Part shown: positions 35,881 through 48,583 of the stretch, one piece after another | How the letters are laid out: every line of letters starts with the position of its first letter | How positions within the stretch are numbered: position 1 is the first letter of the stretch | Notes under the pieces: model-generated | What the model was told of the DNA's origin: nothing | The model's database searches: none | Seen by the model: only the letters and a program-made list of their open reading frames with translations | Made by a program: the position numbers and the translations under genes | From: Takakia lepidozioides | Taxonomy: Eukaryota; Streptophyta; Takakiopsida; Takakiales; Takakiaceae | Direction of reading: 5' to 3' | NCBI GenBank assembly: GCA_030704615.1 | Contig: CM060734.1 | Coordinates: 36,536,042 to 36,596,041, forward strand | Length of the DNA stretch: 60,000 bases

Positions 35881-36960
35881 TAGGACCGGAGATGTATTAG
35901 CCCATGCCACACTGATTTACAGGGCGCGTCGCATTCTGACCATTGCAGAGAAGTATCGCGTATATTGACTTGCCGCACAGATCGAACCCCGGGGCCCGGA
36001 GCACAGAGGAATATCATTTCCACGTTTTTTTCGGTTCAACACACGTTGGCCGGATTATTGTCAGTCACCTTTCTTAGGCTGTATTCATTTTGACTCGGCA
36101 TTTGAGGCCCATCTTGTGTGGCAGGTGGCCAAATAGGCATGTTGTGCGTTGGGCCGCACCATTACAGATACATTGTTGTATATGCATTGTAGGACCATTC
36201 GATGATCCGCTCCATTGACCATCCGTCAATTTTCGTGGTCCCATTATATTAGAAATGCTGGAGATGATACGATAGCGCCCCATCACCCGGTACTATAATG
36301 AATATTCACGGTAAGGAGAACCCGATGATATAATCATACTGCAACTCAATGATAGCCATGATGTTAGTACAACAATAATTCATCCTAGAGACTATTCAGA
36401 GCGTTAATGAGTGTGACACTCTAATGACATTCACATGCCTCAGAAAGGTATAACAAATAAAAAACAATGAATAAAATATAAAATAAAATATAAAGTAAGC
36501 ATGTACCAAAGCAGAAACCCATCAGTTCTTTTGCAAGTGCCTGCTAAATTTCATAATTTTCAACAACAGATGGTCCCCCGCGATAACAAACTCCATGGAA
36601 TGTATTTCAATGATTTCCATGTTTGCCCCTGTCTATCGCAAATCCTCCTCTGCATATACCTCTATCTCATCACCTTCCCCATCAATGTCCATATACTCAT
36701 CTTCATCATCTCTTCGTCGTCCGTGGAGTCCCTTGCTGAAAAGCCGTTCCCATTCTCGGTCTGCTGAATCAACATTGTCTCATCATTTTCGTGCTTGGCA
36801 AGACATTCGACGATATCGTCCAGAAAAAGAGTCCACCATGACGTCGATGCAGGCCTGTCCTCCCCATTGCCTCGGACACCACTACTGCTAGCGTCTGCAT
36901 TGAAAGAGCTCGCGTCCATCTTATCTAAAAACAGACTATCCAAAGACACAATCGATTGGA

Positions 36961-37200
36961 AGAGAAAGTGACCCTACACAATGTGGTTGTAGTCGTTGCA
37001 GACTACAAGTACCAACCAGCCGAAAGCGCTGCTGTGACTGACAAAAGCTAATAGGCGTCGAAGAGCAGCCCTTCTGTTGAAAGAGAAAGTGACAGACGAC
37101 AATGTGATTGTAGTCGTTGCAGACTACAAGTAGTCATGTACTCTAAATCACTTTCGCTCGTGACAAAAACTGGTAAGCGTCGAACAGCAGCCCCTCTATT
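36961..37200. repeat. Tandem duplication, 120-bp unit, with inner hairpin
   Basis: Both halves begin AGAGAAAGTGAC, contain TTGTAGTCGTTGCAGACTAC and then end with GCGTCGAA(G/C)AGCAGCCC. The inner sequence is an imperfect palindrome of the TTGTAGTCG family also found at 43.9-44.8 kb. Confidence 0.85.
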
Positions 37201-37683
37201 ATTTTGGAGCTTCCGGTTGTTTCAAAATACATTTTTTATTGCCGCTGTAGATACCACTCCATAGTCCACTTTCCACCTGGCCGATACTTTTTTCCTTCTT
37301 TTCGTTTTTATCCGTTTACATTTCCAATTTGATCGTGCGCGAATCTTCTGTCTATATTTGTAATGGATGACATCATCTGGATGATCAGTTTCATGGTCTT
37401 TAGGTCTGGAGTTCAACTTCTTGTGTATGCCATAAATGAGAATGTCTGCATGCCACCGGGGTGAGTCAGGGCTCAAATCTCATTATCGTCATATTTATTA
37501 ATTAACAGTATGCGATCTTCCACATTTGAAATATCTACTCATACTAACTACACTTCATGTCTTGTATTAATTTCTAGCATTTTTTAGTACTGTACCTATT
37601 CCCGCGGACTTACTACTGCGCCCATATTCTCGCGGGTATGTGCCCCCAGACCTCTCTGACAGTCTGTAATCGGCAACGACTAC

Positions 37684-37709
37684 ATAGGTTCGGCAATTGC
37701 CGAACCTAT
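37684..37709. repeat. Perfect 26-bp palindrome
   Basis: The arm ATAGGTTCGGCAA is followed directly by its exact reverse complement. A third half-copy (GAACCTATA) follows 10 bp downstream. Confidence 0.95.
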
Positions 37710-38609
37710 TTTTGAGTAACTGAACCTATAGATTGTTGCACTTACTGATGATGCACCTGTTTTTTTTCAACTTCAAAAGCTGTCGGAATTGCGATTGGAA
37801 ATGCAAAATTTGAGGAATATTCCATGAAAATTTGTTTGCTCATGCTAAATTCTGCTCATGTTCATACTCACCGCTCATGCAATGTACACACCCAAAACAA
37901 TGTTGTATCTAAATTACTCCGTGTACTCTCTTTTGTTTATATAGTCTCCGTGAACAGCGCGGAAGGGCAATAAAATCTAAACCTTTAGAATTCGCTGTAG
38001 ATACTGAATCAACTTTCGGACCTAAAACTTAAGTAAATCAAGCTTAAAATAAACTCGTTCACATCCTTAAACTGTATATAACAAGAAACTGGAAGTTCAC
38101 TAGTACGATAGTCGTGTGCCAATAGACATTTTTGTCAACAGCTAAACCATCTTCATTGAGTTCAACAGATACACTGCAAATACTGCAATCATTTTAAAAC
38201 TAATAAATTATCTGTATACGGTAGACAAACATTACAGATTCCAACCTAGTAATCTATCTGCCATCTAATATGTGCAGCTTTTGATGACATATGTGTTAAA
38301 GTCCCTAAATAAACATAAGGACATGCGCAAGGAGAAACATAATTCATTTTCACATACAGACACGCGAATCGACAACCCTCTCTAAAATAATCGTCCCGAA
38401 CAGCACCAAATAATTTTATTGCGAAATCAATGACGGAACGAAAATTGGTCCCAACACCTCCTCGGATAATTCACCTTGAGATCATAGAGACTAATTATCA
38501 ATAGAGATTCCAATATGCCACCATTAGTTTTCGCAACATGTCGATTTTTCATTTCGAAAACACGAGTGTATTTTATCTTTCTCACTAAATCAGACCGAGT
38601 ACTAAGAGG

Positions 38610-38658
38610 CACAGTCGCATCCATCTGTGCATCTGCATCAGATGGATGCACAGTCGCA
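38610..38658. repeat. 11-bp inverted repeat inside an 11-bp direct repeat
   Basis: Arms GCATCCATCTG (38,617-38,627) and CAGATGGATGC (38,639-38,649) are flanked by overlapping direct copies of GCACAGTCGCA. Confidence 0.85.
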
Positions 38659-38999
38659 CTTCACTAGAATTATCATTCATCACACGATCATAATAATTAT
38701 CATCTTCCCAAACCCCATGAACCAGATTCACACATTCAACCATTTCGAATTTTGTCCCATAGTGACTTATATGTATGGAATAATAAATTATGTACGGCGC
38801 CTCTACAGCAAACCCTGTTGTCAATTATGACGTAACGTGACACAAACACGTCAGACATGCAACACGTCACGTCTCAAACCGATTTTACATCGTGAATTTT
38901 TTTTGCTATTTTATTTTCAAGAGACCAAATTTATCCCATTGTCGAGGTAACAGCCTGCACACATGGTCCCTCCCCCTCCCCTCCGTTTTTTTTAAAATG

Positions 39000-39380
39000 C
39001 GTATATTGTCAATATTGCCAATATTACGACCATCAACACAGAAAAAAATTCATTTATTTTTTTATTGAATCTTAAAATCGTCAATATTGACGGTTTCATG
39101 TTTTTTCTCTTGTTTAAAAAATGCGTACGATCGCCAATACTGGCGGTCGCATGCATTCTTAAGGAAAATAAATATTTTCTTAAAAATATCTACACACATT
39201 TTAGAAATGAGAAAAAAACATGTGACCGCAACTACTGACTGTCACAATCATAAAGTATAATTTATTTTTAATTTAAAAAACCAATTTCAGTTTTTTTCTT
39301 GAAAAACATGTGCGACCCTCAATATTTATGGTCGTCTGCATTTGTTTTTAAAAAATAATTACGACCGTCGATGTGAACGA
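39000..39380. repeat. Short-palindrome cluster 3
   Basis: Units such as CGATCGCCAATACTGGCGGTCG near 39,130, with variants near 39,010, 39,070, 39,225, 39,310 and 39,365, lie in A/T-rich spacer containing runs of A or T. Confidence 0.65.
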
Positions 39381-39599
39381 TCATGGTATTAAAAAATTAA
39401 AAAAATAAAGCGACATAGTTGCTAAAGTGACACAGTTTTAGCTTTAATTTATTTTTACTAATATATCCGCCAAATCGACGTGACGTAGATCCCGTCAACG
39501 TCGGGTTTGATGGGACCTAACATGACGCGACCGACATGACGCTGATAACTATGGCTCCGTCGGATGACGAGCGGCGGAGGTCATTTATTTTAATATATT

Positions 39600-39760
39600 T
39601 AATTATAGTAAAATTGTGATCGTCAACGCGGTCCAGATATTAATAATTAGGATCTTCAGCTATCATGGTTTCTATGTTAATAATAAAATAATAATGAAAT
39701 TGGGACCGCCAGATTTTGCGGTTCCGATATTGATAAGAAATAATATAAATATTAGGACCG
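39600..39760. repeat. Short-palindrome cluster 4
   Basis: GGGACCGCCAGATTTTGCGG and neighbouring half-units near 39,620, 39,700 and 39,750 are in the same AT-rich setting. Confidence 0.55.
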
Positions 39761-41700
39761 TGAATATGTTTTTTTTTTTTTTTTCCTTGATGACCGATTG
39801 GCGACGATGACCGCTGGACAACCGTTCGACGATGGCAAACCGTGACTATGTTTTTTTTTTTGTTAAGTTTTTTTTCGGGGTGGTAGGGCAACTGCTAGAA
39901 GATGGTGACGGTCGTCTCACTGTCGCCGATGGCCTAGCGACCGTGAGGCACATTCTAATTACTAAAATTCAATTTCCCATACGTGTAACTTTCGAAAGAC
40001 GTTGACATTTACGTGATACACTTTTCACCTTGGCCAGAAATTAGATTACTGATACTTTAAACTAACGTGACGTAGGCCGTGTCAGCATTAGGTTTGACGC
40101 GACCTAACGTCAGTGATGTAGATAACCGAGGCAACAAACAAATGTGTATGTCGTTGAGGTGGTCTTTCCAACTTGCTCATTCGCACGGGTTTTGCAACGA
40201 CGTTATGGTGTGAGCGTGTGAACCCAGACTCACGCTTTGGAATCACATGATGAATTAACGGATGGATGAAATTATAAGATGGATGAAATATGACCAAGTC
40301 AGCAGATTGATGAAAAAATAAGTGGCTCGATCTAGTCTGTCCAAATGAAGCCTGAAATGAGCAGATTTGAAGAAGAAAAATAATATATATTTTATATTAT
40401 AATAATGGACACTGTAGAAAAATTGATTAAATAGTCTTATGGGTATCAGTGCTTACATGCACCTTAGTTGGTTACTATTTTTAAGAGTCCATTCGTCAAA
40501 TCGACGGTGATAGTGACGAGGGAATGAACCTTAGTTGGTTAAATGTTCTAAATGTTCCGCATTCTAAGTGACTGCAACCATTCCTTTCACTTTCCATGCA
40601 TTGAAGGGTGACTGCTTCGAAACGGGTCATGCCCTGTTTGCCGCAATAAGATCTGAGACATTGTAGTCATTGCAGAAAGAAAACTTATATGTATTGTATG
40701 ACACACAAGTGGTTACAAATAACATGTTTCACTTCTCTTCAACATCATAATGAAGGGTTAGGAAAGAATGAAAGTATGAAACCAAATCTAAGTGATTAGG
40801 GCATCAAACCAAGCCTGATTAACCTAACTAACCATGAGTTGAGAAGGGCATGGGATGAATCATGGGGAGATGGAACATAGAGCGGATGGCGAATGTGGAG
40901 CATGGAGGCGCCATAGAGACTGGCTATGGCGGCTAAAGCATAACATGGAGGCTTATGGAGGTTCCAGTGCATTAATGTGGGGTCCATATTAATGTGTTCC
41001 ACTGACAGACGCTTTATATGGGAGACCCTGGATGAATAGATTACAAATAGCCTGAGGCGAATATGTGTTCCCTAAATATTTTCCGTGTGGTCTCTTGAAG
41101 CTCTGGAGCCCAGGCTATGGTTCCCCAAATGTGACAGCAAGCTTTACTATACCTACCATCTCGAACCTCACCCTAAGTTGAAATTTCAAATCATCAAAAT
41201 AATTAACAATGCTATAAACAATTAGTTTATGTGACATTAGGTATTTAATTAATCATCATGTTCTCTTTAACATGATTGACTTCTCAGCAAGCAGTTCTGT
41301 ACAACACTACCACAACATGTGCATAGAAGCAAGTTGGGGAGACCTCATAAACGACATACATGTTTTTTTTGCTGTCGTCATTATCTGTGTCACTGACGTG
41401 ACGCGACGCGACGTATTTTTGAAAAATGTAACACTTAAGCATCCATGTCATTCAGAAATTACAAGTACGAAAAAAAAAACTTCAATTATGAATTTTAGTA
41501 ATTAGAAAGTGATTCACGGTCGTCCGGCCGTCGACGACGGTGGGGCGATCCTCGTCGTCACTCGGCGGTGGCCCGACCAAAGACGAAAAATAAAAATAAA
41601 ATAATAAAATAATATATAGCCGCGGTATGCCGCCATCAGACGGTCGTGCAACGGACGTCCAATCGTTGTCATCGTCAATCAATAATCAGAAAAAAAAAAT
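39761..41700. other. Non-coding, no gene seen
   Basis: Short frames only, none with family resemblance. Poly-T tracts near 39,770 and 39,850. Confidence 0.45.
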
Positions 41701-41704
41701 AAAA

Positions 41705-41935
41705 ATAACAACGGTCCTAATATTTTTATTATTTTATTAATATCGAGACCGTCAAATTTGACGGTCCTAGTTTATTATTATTATATTAGTAATATCTGGA
41801 CCATCAGAGCTGACAATCCTAATTATTAATAATTAATAATATCATAATCGTTAGAGCTGACGGTCTCAATTTTATTATTATTTTATTATTAATGTCGGGA
41901 CAATCAAAGCTGACCATCCCATTGCTTCCCACTGT
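41705..41935. repeat. Short-palindrome cluster 5
   Basis: A perfect 20-bp palindrome, GACCGTCAAATTTGACGGTC, lies at 41,747-41,766. Decayed units follow near 41,800, 41,850 and 41,900, spaced by TTATTATTA-type DNA. Confidence 0.8.
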
Positions 41936-42684
41936 TAGAGCGCACTGCCCAGCACTTCACTCGTGATGTGTTGGATGTTCGTGCAATGTGCCAGCATGTT
42001 ATGGTGCGCCAGCTAAATATATGACGCAGTGAGTGTGCATAAGCAGCTGTGTCTGATGGTCCTATGAGCTGGATCTGCCCATGCCCATCCTGAGCCAGCA
42101 CACCCCCTAGCCCTCCCTTTAGGAGATAGACGACATCTTGAGATTATGTCCTGTGGGATCATTGCAGTGAAAGACAAATATGACACATCGACCGATCTTG
42201 ACGAGGCTTCCCAGGCATAACCTGCGACGTACCCTTAAAATATCACAATGTCCGCAATGTCTTGCACGGTATCGTTAAAGTGCTGCTTCTGGAAGCTCCT
42301 AGACACTATTTAGGAGTCCTCATGCGAAGTCGTCCGCATGTCGTTCCTCGACGTTCATCCTCAGTTTGCGTTGATTAAAATGAAATTTTTTTCAAGTAGG
42401 TCGACTATTGAAATTGTAACTATATTTATAGATTATGACAGTCTGGTTTGATTTGGATTGGATTTTTCATTTATTGTTTTAGATTGGGTGATCAGTATCA
42501 GTTCTAATGAAACATGATGATTCAAGTCTATCTCGTATCACTCGATTTAACTTGACGAAAATATCAAATAACATACTTATTATTATTATTATTTAAAAAA
42601 AACAGATGGGTATATTGCGATGGGATGTAGTGTCATATTGGAGCACACTGAATAATCAGAAAGAGCGTTATCAACACATGTACA
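41936..42684. other. Non-coding, no gene seen
   Basis: No supported coding region or recognised repeat apart from TTATTATTATT near 42,575. Confidence 0.4.
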
Positions 42685-42880
42685 ATGTGATCGTCAGAGC
42701 TAGCAGTGCTAATTTGTTTATTATTTTTGTTATTATAAAGATCACGAAAGCTTGCGTTCTTGATTTTTTTGTTGATAAAAAATAAAAACAAATAAGGATC
42801 GTCAGCTCAGGCGGTCCCGATAGTAATAATTAATAATTGGGACCGTCAGCTTAATGGTCTCGACATTAACAATAAAATAA
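42685..42880. repeat. Short-palindrome cluster 6
   Basis: Units near 42,690, 42,740, 42,800 and 42,845 (for example GGGACCGTCAGC followed by TAATGGTCTC) end about 30-70 bp before SWIM copy 3 begins. Confidence 0.6.
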
Positions 42881-42949
42881 TAAAGAAATCAGGCCACTCC
42901 AGAGTTTGGATGTTCCGGCTTCAAGGTTTGTTGGTCGCCACCACCTTCT

Positions 42950-43618
42950 GCCCTGGTGAAACCGAAGATGATGGAGATTGGGCACTGCCCAACAGACATC
43001 GTCTACTGTGTCGGTGGCCAATCGAGCCAGTATGTGCTGGACATACCTGATATTCCCGATGTTTGGCCTGTGATGGTTGGGACAAATCTAAGTCAGGCGG
43101 AGGTTGACTCCTTGACCAAAGCAGACTTTCGACTTGTTTCCCCAGAGGACATAGACAATTCCCAAGGTGAATGAGACTGTGTTACGGAAGATATCAATAA
43201 CTTGGATCCAAACACGTACACGACGAGAAGTTGGGACAGAGTATATCGGCAGAACAAACAGTCAGCTCTTGCTCGTAAGAAGATGGAGTTAGCTCAGTCT
43301 TTGCAAGCCACAGTGCGATTATTCAAGGACGTTCCTCACCTGAGAATTGGACGTGTGTACACACTGTGCACGCCGGGATTAGCCAAAACAGGGGAGGTGT
43401 ACAATGTTTGCATCTCCAGAAATCTGGAGTGCACATGTCCTGATTTTGACAAAATGAAGAAAATAAAATGATCATACACCCACTGCAAGCACATATACTA
43501 TATTATGTTGCACCGTTTGAAGATGCCAGAAGACCAGGACGTCATAGATCACGTAACTCTCACCATATCTAAGGTCAGGGGTATGTTAGTTCGTGATCCC
43601 TGTCGTTGGGTCCCATAG
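42950..43618 (+). pseudogene. SWIM zinc-finger family protein, copy 3, 5'-truncated
   Basis: One frame reads KPKMMEIGHCPTDIVYCVGG, then WPVMVGTNLSQAEVDSLTKA, then RIGRVYTLCTPG, then LECTCPDFDKMKKIK, stop, SYTHCKHIYYIMLHRLKMP, and ends at 43,618. It matches the C-terminal half of copies 1 and 2, including the SWIM pattern CxC...CxH. Two in-frame TGA codons (43,172 and 43,469) and loss of the N-terminal half make it a pseudogene. The break lies next to palindrome cluster 6. Confidence 0.75.
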
Positions 43619-44999
43619 AGACCCAAAAAATATCCGTGGTCTCCGTGGTCTCCGCAAATCAATTACTGTGACTCGGTATTGATTGCAGAGGTCATGGGCG
43701 GGTGCACGCTCACAATAGCGTTATTCTGTTTACAGTGTTTTGGCTACTTCAACAAAGAAATGATATAATATAGAAATGATAAATTCACCATCGTTTGTAT
43801 GTTTTGGTGTATCTTTTGAACCTGGACAATGGTCCAATCAATGAGGTGAGCAATTTTTTGTAGAAGTTTTTTTAAACTCCAATACGATAGGGTTCAGTTG
43901 TAGGATCTCTGACATTAGGACATGGTTGGAATCCTTGTAGTCTGTGCCGACTACAAAGTGCATGACCATTTAGATGAACTTATTAACTCTAACTCTTTGC
44001 TCAGATAAGCTCATGCTTCAATTCCCACTTATTGACAATCCGTTAAATATGACTCCATATCCATCTTCTTTCACTCAATTCTTGTAGTTGGTGCCGACTA
44101 CATGAGATGGACATGTTGGATAAACATTTTTGCCAGTAGCATTTCCGAACACACAAACTATATACCCACTGGATTATATTGCTGACATGGCCAAAATAAC
44201 CTGCACCAAAATAAATGTCATCGAAATTTATATTCTCATGGGTTCACACTTGATTGTTTGAAGTACGGATGCAGAGGCAACGTGCTCATCTTCTTGAAAT
44301 CATTAAAGTCGGTGCCGACTATAAGGTTTTGGGCCTGCATTGGTCAGAGGATATGCTTTCTGCACTTGTTCCAGTTTTTGGATGAAATCAACATTTGTTG
44401 GTACCTGCATTTCCGTTCTGATTTCCTTATAGTCGTTGTCGACTATCTATACTGTCTTAGATTCGGACGACGGCTGTGAGGGAATGTCCCTTCACCTCAA
44501 CGCATATGTGAATATATCGTATTTTTCATTTCAGAAAGTCGTAGCGGATCATATTGTGTTGGTGCTCAATAACCGAAATTCCCATTCATGTATCATTAAA
44601 GTCGTTGCCGACTTTAAGGTTACTGGGCAAACATCAAATGACATGTCCAACCACTTTCCAACTAATCAAAACAGCTAAAGCACAACACGCCATACAAAAT
44701 TTAGAAATTGGAAGGTACAATTTGTTTTTATTCTTCATAGTCGTTGCCGACCTCAATGTATATAGCCTCGTTAATCTCTCTTTATGTTACTTTGAAGAGA
44801 GAGATAAAAAATTGAATCACAGCATTGTGGTTGAGAATTTTTGTTTTCATAAACCCTGAAGTTTATGACAACTCTGTTGTGACTCCTTAAACTGATCTAA
44901 TTTTAGGGTTATCTTCTAAGTTTGTACAATAAGAACGTGTCTACGCAATTGATCACTTGTGCGTAACGACACCGTTCATTTTTAAAAAAAAAACTAGGT
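43619..44999. other. Non-coding DNA around the TTGTAGTCG hairpins
   Basis: Apart from the hairpin series at 43,930-44,760 no gene or other repeat is recognised. Confidence 0.4.
43930..44760. repeat. Dispersed hairpin family, core TTGTAGTCG...CGACTACAA
   Basis: About seven copies lie near 43,937, 44,083, 44,305, 44,425, 44,537, 44,597 and 44,738, for example CTTGTAGTCTGTGCCGACTA and AAAGTCGTTGCCGACTTTAA. The outer bases change in step on both arms (TTGTAG/CTACAA, TTAAAG/CTTTAA). Confidence 0.75.
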
Positions 45000-45565
45000 G
45001 CAACCGCTGAAATTCAACGGTCGCATGTAATTCATAAAAAAACAAATAGAAGCGGCCGCCGAATTTTCGGCGGTTGCTTATATTAAAAAAAAAAAACAAA
45101 AAAAAACAAGCGCTTGTCGAAATTTAGCGATCGTTTGTATTTAAGAAAATAAATTAATACTTGCGACCGCCAAATTTTGGCGGTCGCTTATATTTTATTA
45201 GAAAAAACAGACGACCGCCGATTGCGACCGTCACTTGTATTTTTAAAAATAAATAAATACATGCAATCTCCGTATTAAGGCGGTCGTTAAATAAATCAAT
45301 AAATACATATGACCACCGAATTTCGATGGTCGTTTGTATTTAAGAAATAATTAAATACGTGTGACCGCCGAAAGTCATCGTCGTATATTTGTTTAAAAAA
45401 AAATAGGCGACCGTCGATATTTTTTTATCGCTTAGATTTAAGATATAGAACAAATACAAGCGACCGCCGAAGTGTATTTCTTTTAAGAAAAAATATATGC
45501 GACCGTCAAATTTTGGCGGTCGCTTGTATTATATAAAACATATAAATACAGACGACCGCCGAAGG
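45000..45565. repeat. Short-palindrome cluster 7, densest
   Basis: About eleven units lie at roughly 50-bp spacing. The best, arm GCGACCGCCAAA with 1-bp centre, is a perfect 25-bp palindrome at 45,163-45,187. Others are near 45,055, 45,210, 45,310, 45,505 and 45,552. Spacers resemble TTGTATTTAAGAAATAAATT. Confidence 0.85.
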
Positions 45566-47625
45566 TGATCTGTAGTGTGAATGTGTGGGGGGTTACACCA
45601 TCCACTAAATTTCTTTTTGACATTTGTCTTGTAGAAAATTGAGATTTTTATGCAGATGGGTTGCAGGATGGAAATCATCCGCTGCATTTGTAACTTAAGG
45701 TGATGAAGGGTAAGCAGAGAAGGACAAGATTGAAGCTGCAGGGGGAGTGCTGGCAGGCCCGACACCTAAGTGCACGATCTGTATTCCGATTCTTGATTTT
45801 TGGCTCAAGGCCCGATTTAGAAGCAGTAATGTGGAGAGATAAGGGGTGATTAGAGAGGCAGCTTGGTAATCTGAGCTGATGCGTGATGCCGTCATGGTAG
45901 TTATGATCGGTGGAAACCTACCCTGTTGGAGGATAAAGCGCTGGGGGGCGGTGAAGAATTCGAGCGCCGAGCTTTGATGGATCCAGTTTGGGGGTGCATC
46001 GATGAGAGCAGTAGTAATAGAGGTTGAGCTTACGCTGTCAGAAGAAGCTGCGGTGCCAAACCTTTATAAATTTAACCGCTCATCTGCTCACCACCGCTCA
46101 TCTCCCAACCCAAAGCTCGCTTGAATTTCTCGTAATTCAACAATTGACAGGGCAGTGATGCGAGCCAAGACATGACCCTTATTTATGGTCATAAGAAATC
46201 TTTCAGGATTAGCAATCAATAACTTGACTTCTTACCTATATCCTCGGTCAATGACTAATGTAGCAACTAAACAATGCTTTAGGGCAGTAAGCCTTCTCTA
46301 ACCCTTAACTTCAAGGAAATGAGCAGCTGGGCATAAGAAGGCTAAGCCAGATTTAACTATCTTTTAGATCATAACATGAATCGTGATATTAGTAGGAGTA
46401 CGGATCATAGTAGAATTTCTGGGTATGGTTATGGGCACCCCTGTCCTGCTACCAGAATGAAACTTGTGGGCCCTGTGCCTTGTTTCTTCCACATATGGTT
46501 GCTAGAGGCAAATGCTCAGGGTCAATGCCAGACTGCCCCTCTGAAACTACCAGGTTATGATGCAAAAGACACAGAAACTTCAAGCTGAATGTAAATAACA
46601 TCCCCTTCCATATTAGTGGTGCAACTAGAGACTGTAGTATTGGCCGCCCTAACGTGCAAGAGTCAAATATTAGAGAGAAAACGCGGCAACAAGCAAGAAT
46701 GCCGCAAATGTGACCAACCATTATCGTTAAAAGATATTAGAAAGCAAACTGCCCTAACAAGATTAGTCTGCACTATACTTAAGCAGCCAGGAACACCAAA
46801 ATAGACAAGAAATAGCGCCAGAGAATACCCGTGCAGCTACCCGTCGAGACTCCACCACAAATTGGACTCAAAGAATATGCTCATTTCCTCTCAAAAGTCG
46901 GTTTTTCACATTAGGGGGGTAAGCAAAAAAAGATAGCAATGCACAAGAGAAGGATCAACGAGGGATCTCTGACACCAAAGCTCTCATCCGCAGCATGTTC
47001 AAGATCTCACATACACCATAACACCAGAGTATACCAATCTGTCTAACACAAGTCAGACCGCTGTTTATACATAAACCCTAGGTGCCTTGCAATCTGCCGC
47101 GTGGCGAGGCGTTATAGGCTGAGCACGCGGCGACTCTTTCCGGCCATAGATTAATTGGACGACCAAGATGAAGCCAACATCTAAACTAATCCCTGACTAA
47201 ACTATGAGTGTTTGGTTTAACGGTGCACTAAGGTGGAAAAATATACTGGATGAATGAGTATAGACGGATGGATGAAATAAGAAAAATAGTTACTAGGAGG
47301 AAATGGGCCTTCACATGCCATCTCTGAATTGAAGATTTATGTGAGACATTGGGGGTAATTTCCAATTGTCAACCCTTCATGAAGATACAAATTAATAAAA
47401 AACAGTTCAACGAGTGCTGTTGCCAAACATGCTACTTTTGGAGATAAGATACACAAACAACAGTGTCCTGAATGCACTCTGGGAGAAGATTTCGAGTCAT
47501 TTTTGGATTTGTTTGATACATAGTTATAACTTATCAGCATCACGTCGGTTTTACGGATTTATTAGAGAAAAAATTAAAGGTAAAATGTGTCGCTTCAGCT
47601 GTCACGTCGCCATATTTTATTTTGT
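45566..47625. other. Unidentified region
   Basis: Moderately open short frames occur on both strands (45,529-45,895 minus; 46,376-46,804 plus) without recognised domains. On the minus strand TTTGGTGTCAGAG near 46,970 resembles the initiator-tRNA primer site of copia elements, but no LTR is visible. Confidence 0.3.
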
Positions 47626-47629
47626 ATTT

Positions 47630-48145
47630 TGAAATACCTACGACTACCAATATCGGTGGTCAAATCATTTTCTTTCTTAAACAAATGCATACGACCACCA
47701 ATATTGGCGTTCACAACAATTTATTTATATATGCATGCTACCGTCAATATTGGCAGTCGTAACATTTTATTTTATTTATATATACATGTGACCGCCAATA
47801 TTGGCGGTCGTATGTTTTTTATTTTTTTAATAAAAAAAAATAATGCGTGCAATTGCCAACATGTTGGCAGTCACAATTATAAAAAAAAAACGTACAACCA
47901 CCAATATTCACGGTTGCATGTTTTTAAAAAAAATACGTACGACGGCAGTATGTTATTTTTATTATTTTTAGATGCATGCGACCGCCAATATTGGAGAACA
48001 TAAACAAATAACAAATTAAAAAAAAGTTTTTTTTTGATGAGTGCAATGGCCAATATTGGCGGTCGCATGTTTTGTTTTTTGAAAACAAATGCCTACGACC
48101 GTCAATATTGCCGTCAGATGTTTTTTTTCATTTTTAGAAATGTCT
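47630..48145. repeat. Short-palindrome cluster 8
   Basis: A perfect palindrome, GACCGCCAATATTGGCGGTC, lies at 47,790-47,809. Eight or more related units run from 47,640 to 48,140 in AT-rich spacer. It ends at the start of the recognisable reverse transcriptase. Confidence 0.85.
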
Positions 48146-48149
48146 ACGA

Positions 48150-48376
48150 CCACCGAGCCGAGCTGTCATTCAAGAAGGGATTATTCGCACGCTTGATGGT
48201 GTCATTACTCCTTCCATTTCTCTGTGTGCAACCTTTATTGTTTTAATAGGCAAGAAAGATGGATCCACTCGTTTTTGTGTTAACTTTCGTCATTGGAATG
48301 CTATCACTAAGTGTAATGTCTACCATTTATCTTGAATCAATCACACTCTGGATCAATTGAATGGGGCCACTATTTT
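48150..48376 (+). mobile_element. Ty3/gypsy reverse transcriptase, upstream fragment
   Basis: One frame reads IQEGIIR, then FIVLIGKKDGSTRFCVNFRH, WNAITKCNVYHL, stop, INHTLDQLNGAT. This is the start of a gypsy RT domain (KKDGS.RFCVDYR.LN..T; ID..LD.L.GA). It stops exactly where SLDLAAGFWQV should follow; that part is found at 52,690. Confidence 0.85.
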
Positions 48377-48583
48377 TTATTTTTTTTAAATTTTCCGCAG
48401 GGAAATATTGGGGGTGGGGGCAGAAGTGGTGTGCGTTGACGCACTCAATTTTAGAGGCTCGTTAACCAAACCCGATGAAAAAACAAACTACCTTTCATAA
48501 CGAGACATCGTTTGCTTGTCCAGATTTAAGAACTGAGTATACATGTTTACAAACAAGGCAGCCCTTTCCGACTTTGCGGAAAA

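Larger units (their letters stand above)
35881..38995. other. Non-coding, repeat-containing region
   Basis: Two minus frames, about 36,662-36,949 (acidic, Ser-rich) and 37,222-37,476 (with a basic run CKRIKTKRRKKVSARWK), are open but unrecognised. The rest shows no gene; the distinct repeats inside it are listed separately. Confidence 0.3.

Noticed and set aside
35920-36010. tRNA gene near a GATCGAACCCCGG sequence
   Set aside because: Only a B-box-like match; no A box or acceptor stem could be folded by eye.
45000-45565. CRISPR-like array of palindromic repeats
   Set aside because: Spacers are similar low-complexity A/T DNA, units are degenerate and there are no cas genes.
46960-46990. Copia-like primer-binding site
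   Set aside because: The match to the initiator-tRNA primer site is partial and no LTR or polypurine tract was found nearby.
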